The notes: generated by a model not told the origin, from the letters alone. A stretch of DNA of 14,897 nt from DATBSK01 sp040902705 (GCA_040902705.1 JBBDWT010000188.1:1-14897), one strand, 5' to 3'; shown: positions 1-7,460, counted from the first letter of the stretch. Numbers and translations: made by a program.

Positions 1-1422
1 ACGTTCCCGATCCGCACGTGCACCAACGGCAAGTTCGATCGACACAAGCGTCTCGGGCGCCCGTGTCTCTACGCCCACATCGAGAAGTGCGTCGCTCCGT
101 GCGTCGGCGACGTGAGCCACGGCGAGTACATGGGCCTCGTGAACGAGCTCATCGCCTTCCTCGAGGGCGAGACGGCCCCGGTCGTCGATCGCCTCGAACG
201 TCAGATGCAGGGAGCCGCCGCCGAGCTCGACTACGAGCGGGCGGCTCGCCTGCGGGACCAGCTCGCCTCCGTCCGCAAGGCGATCGAGCGCCAGCAGATG
301 GTCGCGGCGAAGGAGGAGGACTTCGACGTCATCGGCATCGCCGAGGACGAGCTGGAGGCGTCGGTGCAGGTCTTCTTCGTCCGACGCGGGCGCGTCGTCG
401 GACGTCGCGGCCTCGTCGTCGACAAGGTGGAAGACGTCGACACCGCCGGGCTGGTGGAGCGTCTGCTCGAGCAGCTGTACGCCGACGCGCCTCCCGAAGA
501 CGTGCCGCGTGAGGTGCTCGTACCCGTCGAGCCCGAAGACCTCACGCTCGTGCAGGCGTTCCTCGCGCAGGTACGCGGATCGAACGTCCGCGTGCGAGTG
601 CCGCAGCGGGGCGCGAAGCGTGAGCTCCTCGCGACGGTGTCGCGGAACGCGACGGAGGCGTTCCTGCAGCACAAGCTGCGGCGGGCGTCTGACCACAACG
701 CGCGGGCGAGGACGCTCACGGCGCTGCAGGAGGCGCTCGGCCTCCCGGAGGCACCGTTGCGGATCGAGTGCTTCGACATCTCGAACCTGCAGGGCACGGA
801 GATCGTGGGCTCGATGGTCGTGATGGAAGACGGCCTCGCCAAGCGGAGCGACTACCGCCGGTTCAAGGTGCGCCACCAGGGCGGGCAGGACGACTTCGCG
901 GCCATGGAGGAGGTGCTCAGCCGGCGCTTCCGGCGGTACCTCGAGGAGCGCGACGAGGGTGCGCGCGCGGGGAAGCGGTTCTCGTACCCGCCCAACCTTC
1001 TCCTCGTTGACGGCGGTCGGGGTCAGCTCAATGTCGCCGTGCGTGTGCTGGAGGAGCTCGGGCTCGAAGACATCTGTGTCGCATCGCTCGCCAAGCGGTT
1101 CGAGGAGGTGTATCTCCCCGATCGGGATGATCCGGTACGGATCCCGCGTGACTCCCAGGCGCTCTTCCTGCTTCAGCAGGTCCGGGACGAGGCGCACCGG
1201 TTCGCGATCACGTACCACCGGAAGCTGCGCGAGAAGCAGGCCACGCGCTCCGTCCTCGACGACGTCCCGGGGCTCGGCCCGACCCGTCGCAAGCGGCTGC
1301 TCCGCGAGTTCGGCTCGGTGCGGAAGCTGCGTGAGCTCTCCGAGGACGATCTGGTGGCGATCACGTGGCTCCCCGATGCGGTGGGGCACGCCGTCTACGA
1401 ACGCCTCACGACGAACGCCTGA
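1..1422 (+). CDS. uvrC: Excinuclease ABC subunit C, 5'-truncated by window edge
   Basis: UvrC makes the two incisions flanking a DNA lesion after UvrA/UvrB recognition, in cytoplasmic nucleotide excision repair. The frame is open from base 1, so 473 C-terminal residues are visible. The N-terminal GIY-YIG nuclease (about the first 150 residues of a roughly 600-650-residue protein) lies outside. Seen in order: FPIRTC and the Cys-rich CLYAHIEKCVAPCVG segment near residues 2-40; a UVR helical domain near 62-97 that contacts UvrB; the RNase H-like 3' or 5' nuclease core with CFDIS (Asp about 259), LLLVDGGRGQ (Asp about 337) and DEAHRFAI (His about 399); and helix-hairpin-helix repeats in the last 60 residues (PGLGPTRRKRLL). 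Those acidic and His residues match the catalytic set of the family. A GTG at 112 is internal, not the true start. The stop is 13 nt before the upstream candidate rapZ start. Confidence 0.97.
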   Translation, partial: TFPIRTCTNGKFDRHKRLGRPCLYAHIEKCVAPCVGDVSHGEYMGLVNELIAFLEGETAPVVDRLERQMQGAAAELDYERAARLRDQLASVRKAIERQQMVAAKEEDFDVIGIAEDELEASVQVFFVRRGRVVGRRGLVVDKVEDVDTAGLVERLLEQLYADAPPEDVPREVLVPVEPEDLTLVQAFLAQVRGSNVRVRVPQRGAKRELLATVSRNATEAFLQHKLRRASDHNARARTLTALQEALGLPEAPLRIECFDISNLQGTEIVGSMVVMEDGLAKRSDYRRFKVRHQGGQDDFAAMEEVLSRRFRRYLEERDEGARAGKRFSYPPNLLLVDGGRGQLNVAVRVLEELGLEDICVASLAKRFEEVYLPDRDDPVRIPRDSQALFLLQQVRDEAHRFAITYHRKLREKQATRSVLDDVPGLGPTRRKRLLREFGSVRKLRELSEDDLVAITWLPDAVGHAVYERLTTNA

Positions 1423-1447
1423 CGATGGCGCTAGCGTGAGGAGCGTC

Positions 1448-2308
1448 TTGCTCGACCTGACCATCGTCACGGGGTTGTCCGGTGCCGGTCGGTCGTCGAC
1501 TGCGGACGCGCTCGAGGACCTCGGGTTCTTCGTCATCGACAACCTGCCACCGTCGCTGATCCCGAAGGTCGCCGAGCTCGCCGCGGGCGGCGGCCGCCCC
1601 TCGCGATACGCGCTCGTCGTGGACGTCCGCTCCGGGGCCTTCATGGACGACCTCGAGGGCGCGCTCGTCGACCTGCGCGAGACCGGGGCGCGCACGCGGA
1701 TCCTCTTCCTCGACGCGGCCGACCCGGTCCTCGTGCGGCGGTTCGAGGCGTCGCGGCGCCGGCACCCGCTCTCCGCGGCCGACAGCATCGCCGACGGGAT
1801 CAAGCTCGAGCGCGATCTCCTCGAGGAGCTCAAGGGGCAGGCCGACATCGTCCTCGACACGACCGACCTCAACGTGCACCAGCTGCGCGAGCGGGTGCGG
1901 GAGCTCTTCGGTGAGGGAGTCCCCGAGCCCGGCGACCTCCAGACCAACATCGTGTCGTTCGGCTACAAGCACGGGGTCCCCGTCGACGTCGACCTGCTCT
2001 TCGACTGCCGCTTCCTGCCGAACCCGCACTGGATCGACAACCTCCGTCCCCTGCCCGGCACCGATCCCAAGGTACGCCGGTACGTGCTCCGTCAGCCGGA
2101 GGCGAAGGAGTTCCTCGACCGCCTCGAGGCGCTGCTCGCCATGCTGCTCCCCGCGTACGTGCGCGAGGGCAAGGCATACCTCTCGGTCGGCATCGGCTGC
2201 ACCGGCGGTCGCCACCGCAGCGTCGTGATGGCCGCGGAGCTGGCCAAGCTCATGGAGCGCATCGGGTTCACCGCGCGCGTGCACCACCGAGACCTCGACC
2301 GTGTCTGA
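1448..2308 (+). CDS. rapZ: RapZ/YvcJ-family nucleotide-binding protein
   Basis: RapZ family, 286 residues. In E. coli the protein binds small RNAs and glucosamine-6-phosphate and controls GlmS; in Actinobacteria the role is not settled. An N-terminal P-loop, GLSGAGRS at about residues 9-16, has Arg where most P-loops have Lys. It is followed by DNLPPSLIP near residue 33. The C-terminal domain carries the family signatures SFGYKHGVPVDVDLLFDCRF, LPNPHW and GIGCTGGRHRSV. The start is uncertain. TTG at 1448 has AGGAG at 1439-1443, four bases upstream. GTG at 1436 is in frame and would add four residues but has no visible ribosome site. The 3' end overlaps yvcK by 8 bp, which suggests translational coupling. 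It follows uvrC closely, the usual actinobacterial arrangement. Confidence 0.93.
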   Translation: MLDLTIVTGLSGAGRSSTADALEDLGFFVIDNLPPSLIPKVAELAAGGGRPSRYALVVDVRSGAFMDDLEGALVDLRETGARTRILFLDAADPVLVRRFEASRRRHPLSAADSIADGIKLERDLLEELKGQADIVLDTTDLNVHQLRERVRELFGEGVPEPGDLQTNIVSFGYKHGVPVDVDLLFDCRFLPNPHWIDNLRPLPGTDPKVRRYVLRQPEAKEFLDRLEALLAMLLPAYVREGKAYLSVGIGCTGGRHRSVVMAAELAKLMERIGFTARVHHRDLDRV

Positions 2309-3236
2309 CCGCGGCGCGACTCAGGGGCCGCGGGTCGTCGCGCTCGGCGGCGGTCACGGTCTGTCGGTCGTGCTCCGTGCGATGCAGCAGTATGCCGCCA
2401 CGCTCACCGCGGTCGTCAGCGTCGCCGACGACGGCGGCTCGAGTGGTCGCTTGCGACGCGAGCTCGATGTGGTGCCTCCCGGCGACCTCCGCAAGTGCCT
2501 GGTCGCGGTCGCGACTCCCGGCAACCTGTGGGCCGACGCGTTCGAGCATCGCTTCGGAGGCGCGGAGCTCGGCGGCCACGCGCTCGGCAACCTGGTCCTC
2601 GTCGGGTTGGCCGAGACCCTCGGAGATGTCGGCGCCGCGCTCGACGAGGCTGGACGGTTGCTCGGCGCGCGAGCGCGGATCCGTCCGGCGACGGCCGAGC
2701 GGGTCGTGCTCAAGGCCCACGTCGAGGGAGGCGGTGTCGGCGGCCTCGGTGTCGAAGATCGGGAGGTCGAGGGGCAGGTCGCCGTCATGCAGGACCGCGG
2801 CCGCATCCGTCGGGTCGAGCTCGTGCCCAGCGACGTGCCCGCGGATCCGGTGGCGGTCGACGCGCTCCGCGAGGCGGACCAGATCGTGCTCGCGCCCGGC
2901 TCGCTGTTCACGAGCCTCCTCCCGGTGCTCGTGGTGCCGGAGATCCGCCGCGCGGTCGGCGAGAGCAGGGGACAGGTCGTGCAGATCGGGAACCTCGCGC
3001 CCCAGGTGCCCGAGACCGAAGGGCTCGACGGCGTCGAGCACCTGCGCGCGGTGCTCGACCACGGTGTCCGCGTCGACGTCGTGCTGGTGGACGAGCATTC
3101 GCGGCTCCCCGTCGACGCCGCCGCCGCGGACGCCTGCGGCGTGCACACGGTGGTCGCCGACGTGGCGGACGTGGGCGCCCCCGCCCACGATCCCGCGAGA
3201 TTGGCGCAGGCGCTTGCTGATCTGCTTGATTCCTGA
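2301..3236 (+). CDS. yvcK: Gluconeogenesis factor YvcK/GlmR/CuvA family
   Basis: YvcK proteins bind UDP-GlcNAc and influence carbon flow into cell-wall precursors, with a cytoplasmic or polar location. The Bacillus member (GlmR) stimulates GlmS and the mycobacterial one is CuvA. The 311-residue product has a CofD-like Rossmann fold. Seen are ALGGGHGLS at residues 14-22, VADDGGSSGRLR at 41-52, PPGDLRK at 59-65, HALGNLVLVGL near 93-103 and LAPGSLFTSLLP in the second half. The GTG start at 2301 lies inside the rapZ stop region (8-bp overlap), so the two are probably translated together. Both neighbours relate to amino-sugar control in other bacteria. The next gene should be whiA in the standard order but is gap, 17 nt on. 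Confidence 0.94.
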   Translation: MSDRGATQGPRVVALGGGHGLSVVLRAMQQYAATLTAVVSVADDGGSSGRLRRELDVVPPGDLRKCLVAVATPGNLWADAFEHRFGGAELGGHALGNLVLVGLAETLGDVGAALDEAGRLLGARARIRPATAERVVLKAHVEGGGVGGLGVEDREVEGQVAVMQDRGRIRRVELVPSDVPADPVAVDALREADQIVLAPGSLFTSLLPVLVVPEIRRAVGESRGQVVQIGNLAPQVPETEGLDGVEHLRAVLDHGVRVDVVLVDEHSRLPVDAAAADACGVHTVVADVADVGAPAHDPARLAQALADLLDS

Positions 3237-3253
3237 GACCTGAGGAGGCCTCT

Positions 3254-4282
3254 ATGTCGGTTCGTGTCGGGATCAACGGCTTTGGGCGCATCGGGCGCTC
3301 GTTCACGCGCGCGGTGCTCGCGCGTGGAGCATCGACGGGGGTGGACCTCGTCGCGGTGAACGACCCGATGGGCGACGCCGCCACGATGGCGTTCCTGCTC
3401 AAGCACGACTCCGTCGGCGGAACGCTCGCCGACGAGGTCAAGGCGACCGACGCGGGCTTCAGCGTCGCGGGATCGAGCATCACCAAGCTCGAGGTGATGG
3501 ACCCGGCCGAGATCCCGTGGGGTGACCAGGGCGTCGACGTCGTCATCGAGTCGACCGGCCTGTTCACGACCCGCGAGGGTGCCGCCGGCCACCTCAAGGG
3601 TGGGGCGAAGCGAGTCGTCATCTCTGCCCCGAGCGGCGATGCCGACGCGATGATCTGCATGGGTGTCAACGACTCGGTGTTCGACGCCGCCAAGCACGAG
3701 GTGATCTCGAACGCATCGTGCACGACGAACTGCCTGGCGCCGCTGGCCAAGGTGCTCAACGACGCGTTCGGCATCGAGCGCGGCCTCATGACGACCGTGC
3801 ACGCCTACACGAGCGACCAGTCGCTCCAGGACCTCTCGAAGGCGACCCGCAAGGGCACGCCCGACCTCCGCCGCATGCGCGCGGCGGCCCTGTCGATCAT
3901 CCCGAGCAGCACCGGCGCGGCCCGGGCGATCGGGCAGGTGCTCCCGGAGCTCAAGGGTCGCCTCGACGGCACCTCGCTCCGCGTCCCGGTGCCCACCGGC
4001 TCGATCACCGACCTGACGGCCGACCTGAAGAAGGAGGCGTCGGTCGACGAGATCAACGCCGCCTTCCGCGAGGCCGCCGGTGACGCCTCGTACAAGAAGG
4101 TGCTCGAGTACAGCGACGAGCCGCTCGTCTCGGCCGACATCGTCGGCAACCCGGCGTCGTGCATCTTCTCGGCCGAGGACACCATGGCGAACGGGCCCAT
4201 GGTGAAGGTGCTCGGCTGGTACGACAACGAGTGGGGCTACTCGAACCGCCTCGTCGACCTCGTGGCGTTCGTCAGCCAGTAG
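3254..4282 (+). CDS. gap: Glyceraldehyde-3-phosphate dehydrogenase, type I
   Basis: This enzyme converts glyceraldehyde-3-phosphate, phosphate and NAD+ to 1,3-bisphosphoglycerate in the cytoplasm. The product is 342 residues, a normal length. The N-terminal Rossmann motif is GINGFGRIGRSFTRAVL (residues 6-22). The strand ending AVND places Asp at 37, which fits NAD rather than NADP preference. The catalytic motif NASCTTNC puts the nucleophile at Cys156, and the base His183 is in TVHAYTSDQ. The C-terminal WYDNEWGYSNR motif is present. A strong ribosome site, GAGGAGG at 3242-3248, stands 5 nt before the ATG. It is the strongest such site in this gene run and fits high expression. It follows yvcK by 17 nt and leads into pgk and tpiA, so the three glycolytic genes are probably co-transcribed. 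Confidence 0.98.
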   Translation: MSVRVGINGFGRIGRSFTRAVLARGASTGVDLVAVNDPMGDAATMAFLLKHDSVGGTLADEVKATDAGFSVAGSSITKLEVMDPAEIPWGDQGVDVVIESTGLFTTREGAAGHLKGGAKRVVISAPSGDADAMICMGVNDSVFDAAKHEVISNASCTTNCLAPLAKVLNDAFGIERGLMTTVHAYTSDQSLQDLSKATRKGTPDLRRMRAAALSIIPSSTGAARAIGQVLPELKGRLDGTSLRVPVPTGSITDLTADLKKEASVDEINAAFREAAGDASYKKVLEYSDEPLVSADIVGNPASCIFSAEDTMANGPMVKVLGWYDNEWGYSNRLVDLVAFVSQ

Positions 4283-4339
4283 CGCCGACCGCCGCTGTTG
4301 CCGTCTCCCAGCCTCCGGTCACCCGGATCGAACGCACGC

Positions 4340-5518
4340 ATGGAGCTCCCGAAGCTGGAAGACCTGAAGATCGACCGCGGCACGAGGGTGCTCGTGCGGG
4401 TCGACTTCAACGTGCCGCTGCGCGACGGTCATGTCGAGGACGACTTGCGGATCACGACCGCGCTGCCGACGATCCAGCAGCTCCGCGAGCGCGGCGCGAT
4501 CGTCGTCACGTGCGGCCACCTCGGTCGTCCGAAGGGCACGATCGATCCGCAGTTCTCGATGGCGCCCGTCGCGGCGCGACTCGGTGAGCTCCTCGGGGCC
4601 GAGGTGAAGCTCGCGCCGACGGTCGTCGGGCCCGACGTCGACGCGTTGCTCGCGACGCTGTCGCCCGGCGACGTGGCGATGCTCGAGAACCTCCGGTTCG
4701 AGCCAGGCGAGACCGAAGACGATCCCGACTTCGCGGCCGCGCTCTCGGCGACGGCGACCGCATACGTGAACGAGGCGTTCGGCGCCTCGCACCGCGCGCA
4801 CGCATCGATCGTCGGGCCACCCCGGGTGCTCCCGAGCGCGGCCGGACTGCTTCTCACTCGCGAGGTCGAGGTGCTGTCGCGGCTCCAGGGCGACCCGCCG
4901 CGCCCCTTCGTCGCCGTGCTCGGCGGCGCGAAGGTCAGCGACAAGCTCGGTGTGATCGAAGCATTGCTCGATCGGTGCGACATCGTCCTGGTCGGTGGCG
5001 CGATGGCGTTCACGTTCGAGCTCGCGCGCGGGGGAGCGGTCGGTGACTCGCTCGTCGAGCCCGACATGGTGGAGACGTGCGGGCGGCTGCTCGGGACGGG
5101 ACGGGTGCGCATCCCGACCGACGTGGTCATCGCGCAGGGCATCGATGCCGATGCCGAGACGCAGACGGTCGCCGCCGACGCGGTGCCCGACGGGTGGAAG
5201 GGGCTCGACATCGGCCCCGAGACCATGGACGCGTACGCGGCAGAGGTCGCCCGGGCCGCGACGCTGCTCTGGAACGGCCCGATGGGTGTGTTCGAGGTCG
5301 CACCGTTCGCCGAAGGCACCCGCCGGCTCGCCGAGGCGGTGGCGGAGTGCCCCGGGTTCACGGTCGTCGGCGGCGGCGACAGCGCGGCGGCGATCCGCCG
5401 GCTCGGGTTCGCCGACCGCGTCGACCACGTCAGCACGGGCGGCGGCGCGTCGCTCGAGTTCATCGAGCAGGGCGACCTGCCCGGGCTCGTCGCACTCCGG
5501 GAAGCGGGGGCACACTGA
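4340..5518 (+). CDS. pgk: Phosphoglycerate kinase
   Basis: Pgk transfers phosphate from 1,3-bisphosphoglycerate to ADP in lower glycolysis and the reverse in gluconeogenesis. The product is 392 residues from ATG 4340, close to the family norm. Seen are VLVRVDFNVPL (17-27), HLGRPKG (60-66), YVNEAFGASHRAHAS (142-156), LGGAKVSDKLGVI (194-206), WNGPMGVFE (311-319) and the nucleotide loop GGGDSAAAI (344-352) ahead of STGGGASLEF. I chose ATG 4340 because MELPKLEDL matches the usual N-terminus. An in-frame TTG at 4298 would add 14 unfamiliar residues. The ribosome site at either start is poor, so translation may depend on coupling or on the leader. It lies 57 nt after gap and 4 nt before tpiA. Confidence 0.97.
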   Translation: MELPKLEDLKIDRGTRVLVRVDFNVPLRDGHVEDDLRITTALPTIQQLRERGAIVVTCGHLGRPKGTIDPQFSMAPVAARLGELLGAEVKLAPTVVGPDVDALLATLSPGDVAMLENLRFEPGETEDDPDFAAALSATATAYVNEAFGASHRAHASIVGPPRVLPSAAGLLLTREVEVLSRLQGDPPRPFVAVLGGAKVSDKLGVIEALLDRCDIVLVGGAMAFTFELARGGAVGDSLVEPDMVETCGRLLGTGRVRIPTDVVIAQGIDADAETQTVAADAVPDGWKGLDIGPETMDAYAAEVARAATLLWNGPMGVFEVAPFAEGTRRLAEAVAECPGFTVVGGGDSAAAIRRLGFADRVDHVSTGGGASLEFIEQGDLPGLVALREAGAH

Positions 5519-5522
5519 CGCC

Positions 5523-6299
5523 ATGAGCGCACCCGGACGCAAGCCCATCATCGCCGCGAACTGGAAGATGCACCACGACCACCTCGTCGCGATCCAGGTG
5601 GTGCAGAAGCTCTCGTACCGGCTCGAGTCCGACGACTACGAGTCGTGCGATGTGGTGGTCGCGCCGCCGTTCACCGACCTGCGCACGCTGCAGACGCTGA
5701 CCGAGAGCGACAACATCCCGATCGCGCTCGGCGCGCAGAACTGCCACTGGGACGACAGCGGCGCGTTCACGGGCGAGATCAGCCCGCCGATGCTCGCCAA
5801 GCTGACCGTCGCGTACGTGATCGTCGGCCACTCCGAGCGCCGTCAGCTCTTCTTCGAGACCGACGAGTGGGTGAACAAGAAGGCGAGGGCCGTCCTGAAG
5901 CACGACATGCGGCCCATCGTGTGCGTCGGGGAGACGCTCGAGGAGCGCGAGCGGGGGGAGACGGACCGGAGGGTCGAGTCGCAGATCCGCGGCGGGTTCG
6001 AGGGGATCAAGGCGGTCGCGGCCGAGCGCTGCGTCGTCGCGTACGAGCCGATCTGGGCGATCGGCACCGGACGCAACGCCACCCCGGACGACGCCAACAC
6101 GACCATTGGCGCAATCCGCGGGGTGCTGCGCGACCTCTACGGGGAGACCGCCGACGCGATCCGGATCCAGTACGGCGGGAGCGTGAAGCCGGGCAACATC
6201 GCGGAGCTGATGGCGATGCCCGAGATCGACGGTGCGCTCGTCGGGGGCGCCTCGCTCGACCCCGACGACTTCGCTCGCATCATCCGCTACCGCATCTGA
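5523..6299 (+). CDS. tpiA: Triose-phosphate isomerase
   Basis: TpiA interconverts dihydroxyacetone phosphate and glyceraldehyde-3-phosphate. The 258-residue product is a full-length TIM barrel with all key residues visible: Asn13 and Lys15 in ANWKM, electrophile His103 in VGHSERR, catalytic base Glu175 in YEPIWAIGTG, and the phosphate-binding QYGGSVKPGN (216-225) and GALVGGASL (237-245). ATG 5523 is only 4 nt after the pgk stop, and a G-rich stretch at 5506-5511 can act as the ribosome site. The gene ends the glycolytic run. The convergent DUF305 gene begins 75 nt on, instead of secG, which normally follows tpiA in Actinobacteria. Confidence 0.98.
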   Translation: MSAPGRKPIIAANWKMHHDHLVAIQVVQKLSYRLESDDYESCDVVVAPPFTDLRTLQTLTESDNIPIALGAQNCHWDDSGAFTGEISPPMLAKLTVAYVIVGHSERRQLFFETDEWVNKKARAVLKHDMRPIVCVGETLEERERGETDRRVESQIRGGFEGIKAVAAERCVVAYEPIWAIGTGRNATPDDANTTIGAIRGVLRDLYGETADAIRIQYGGSVKPGNIAELMAMPEIDGALVGGASLDPDDFARIIRYRI

Positions 6300-6374
6300 G
6301 CCGGAGAGCCACGAACCCCCATCCCGGGTCCGGGCTCCGGAGCGCGCGGGCTTCGGCGGGCGGACAGCCGCGCG
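6300..6374. other. Convergent spacer, tpiA/DUF305
   Basis: This 75-nt gap separates the stop codons of two convergent genes. It contains a possible 6-bp stem, CCGGAG at 6301-6306 with CTCCGG at 6335-6340, around a 28-nt loop that itself holds short C/G-rich repeats. There is no T-run on either strand, so a factor-independent terminator is not convincing. Confidence 0.4.
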
Positions 6375-7079
6375 TCAGCCGTGCGCGTCGTGGCCGGACG
6401 ACCCGGCCGCGTCGATGGGGGCGAGGCCGAGCCTCTCGCGCCGGGCGTTGAGGTCCGCGATCTCGTTGCGCTGGGCCGCGGCGATGTTCTTCGCGAAGGC
6501 TCTCACGGTGTCGTTCTCGCCGTGCTCCGCCTCGTAGTCGGCCATCGCCGCACCGGCTACGTGGTGCTCGATCATCAGGCGCGAGAACAGGTCATCGGCC
6601 GCGGTGCCCGTCGCGGCCTCGAGCTCGGCGACGTCGGCTCCTGACGGCATCCCCGGCATGTCGGCCGGTGACACCGGGTCGCCCATCCACTCCATCGCGA
6701 CGCCGTCGGTGAGCACGGGGTCGTCGTCGGCGCCGGCCCTCGAGAGCTGCTCGTTCATCGTCGCGATCTCCACCGACTGATGGGTGACCACCTCGCGCGC
6801 GATGTGACCGACGACGTCGTCGCCCTCGACCGGGAGGTAGTCGAACGCGAGGCTGATCGCTCCCTGATGATGCGTCGTCATGTCGGCCAGGAAGCCGATG
6901 TCGACCTCGTTGAACGACTCGGAGTCGTCGTCGGTGAACCAGAGCGTCAACCCGACGGAGAGGACGGCGACGACGACGACCAGCGCGATGACCTGCATCA
7001 TCGTGAGCATCCGCAGCGGGCCGCGCTCCAACCGATCGCCGTGGTCGGATGGGAGCGGGGGTGTCGGGTCGTCGCTCAT
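6375..7079 (-). CDS. Membrane-anchored DUF305 protein
   Basis: DUF305 proteins are exported or membrane-anchored four-helix, ferritin-like proteins. Several occur beside copper or other metal genes, but no reaction is proven for the family. The 234-residue product has a charged cytosolic N-terminus, one membrane segment near residues 29-48, then an external domain. Both family half-motifs are visible: FLADMTTHHQGAISLA (63-78) and LMIEHHVAGAAMA (168-180). Each has paired His, with further His and Met (WMGDP, MPGMP) between them and a His-containing tail, GHDAHG. The start is taken at 7079 because a GAAGG-type ribosome site lies just upstream. An in-frame start at 7127 would add 16 residues with no similar support. 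It is convergent with tpiA and divergent from secG, so it interrupts an otherwise conserved gene order. A metal role is inference. Confidence 0.88.
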   Translation of the reverse strand: MSDDPTPPLPSDHGDRLERGPLRMLTMMQVIALVVVVAVLSVGLTLWFTDDDSESFNEVDIGFLADMTTHHQGAISLAFDYLPVEGDDVVGHIAREVVTHQSVEIATMNEQLSRAGADDDPVLTDGVAMEWMGDPVSPADMPGMPSGADVAELEAATGTAADDLFSRLMIEHHVAGAAMADYEAEHGENDTVRAFAKNIAAAQRNEIADLNARRERLGLAPIDAAGSSGHDAHG

Positions 7080-7163
7080 CGCACCTTCAACGTAGGCGGG
7101 CTCGGGCCCGTTCTCGGTTCGCGGCACCGGCGATCGCCGGACCCGCTGCTAGATTGGTCCGCC
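7080..7163. promoter_or_regulatory. Divergent control region, DUF305/secG
   Basis: This 84-bp spacer lies between two divergent start codons. It contains TAGATT at 7150-7155, 8 nt before the secG GTG, and on the other strand TACGTT (7094 down to 7089), 9 nt before the DUF305 ATG. Both fit TANNNT -10 boxes, which would start transcripts at or within a few bases of the start codons. A perfect 14-bp palindrome, CCGGCGATCGCCGG, occupies 7127-7140. It covers the position where a secG -35 box would sit, and no recognisable -35 hexamer is seen. Operator function is inference. Confidence 0.45.
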
Positions 7164-7406
7164 GTGGTCCTCGACGCCGTCCTCATCGTGCTCTGCGTCG
7201 GCTCGGCGCTCGTGATGATCTTCCTGATCCTGCTGCACTCCGGTCGCGGCGGTGGCCTCTCCGACATGTTCGGTGGTGGCCAGCTCGGTGGATCCTCGGC
7301 CGGGTCGACCGTCGTCGAGCGCAACCTCGACCGGCTCACGATCGTCACCGGTGTGCTCTTCGGGTTCAGCACGGTGATCCTGGCGCTCCGGCTCCAACCC
7401 GCGTAG
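7164..7406 (+). CDS. secG: Preprotein translocase subunit SecG
   Basis: SecG is the small, non-essential partner of SecY/SecE in the protein-export channel. The 80-residue product has the family layout: a first membrane helix near residues 4-25 (VLIVLCVGSALVMIFLILL), the loop signature LLHSGRGGGLSDMFGG, a Gly/Ser-rich cytosolic loop ending in RNLDR, and a second helix near 55-75. The GTG at 7164 starts exactly at the expected first helix. No ribosome site precedes it. TAGATT at 7150-7155 suggests a leaderless or nearly leaderless message. In Actinobacteria secG usually follows tpiA directly. Here it is cut off from the glycolytic run by DUF305 and appears to have its own promoter. Confidence 0.93.
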   Translation: MVLDAVLIVLCVGSALVMIFLILLHSGRGGGLSDMFGGGQLGGSSAGSTVVERNLDRLTIVTGVLFGFSTVILALRLQPA

Positions 7407-7423
7407 CGGCGCGTCCGCGCCCG

Positions 7424-7444
7424 CCGCGGTGCAGTGATCCGCGG
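7424..7444 (+). terminator. GC-rich hairpin after secG, weak terminator candidate
   Basis: CCGCGG at 7424-7429 and CCGCGG at 7439-7444 form a 6-bp stem with a 9-nt loop, starting 18 nt after the secG stop. No T-tract follows. It lies between two plus-strand genes, so it could end secG transcripts or simply be chance pairing in GC-rich DNA. Confidence 0.3.
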
Positions 7445-7460
7445 AACGCCCTGTCTCCTC

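Noticed and set aside
1406..2287. Long open frame on the minus strand opposite rapZ
   Set aside because: It mirrors the codon structure of rapZ, has low-complexity composition and no recognisable motif. It is a shadow typical of high-GC coding DNA.
2268..3802. Long minus-strand frames opposite yvcK and gap
   Set aside because: The yvcK and gap proteins are unmistakable on the plus strand. The opposite frames are Arg/Ser/His-rich shadows.
4298..4339. TTG-initiated extension of pgk
   Set aside because: It would add 14 residues not typical of Pgk and has no ribosome site; ATG 4340 matches the normal N-terminus.
4319..5551. 410-residue minus-strand open frame opposite pgk
   Set aside because: Shadow of pgk, with no domain-like pattern and no ribosome site.
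6301..6340. Terminator between tpiA and DUF305
   Set aside because: Only a 6-bp stem with a long loop and no T-run on either strand; kept as a note in the spacer entry.
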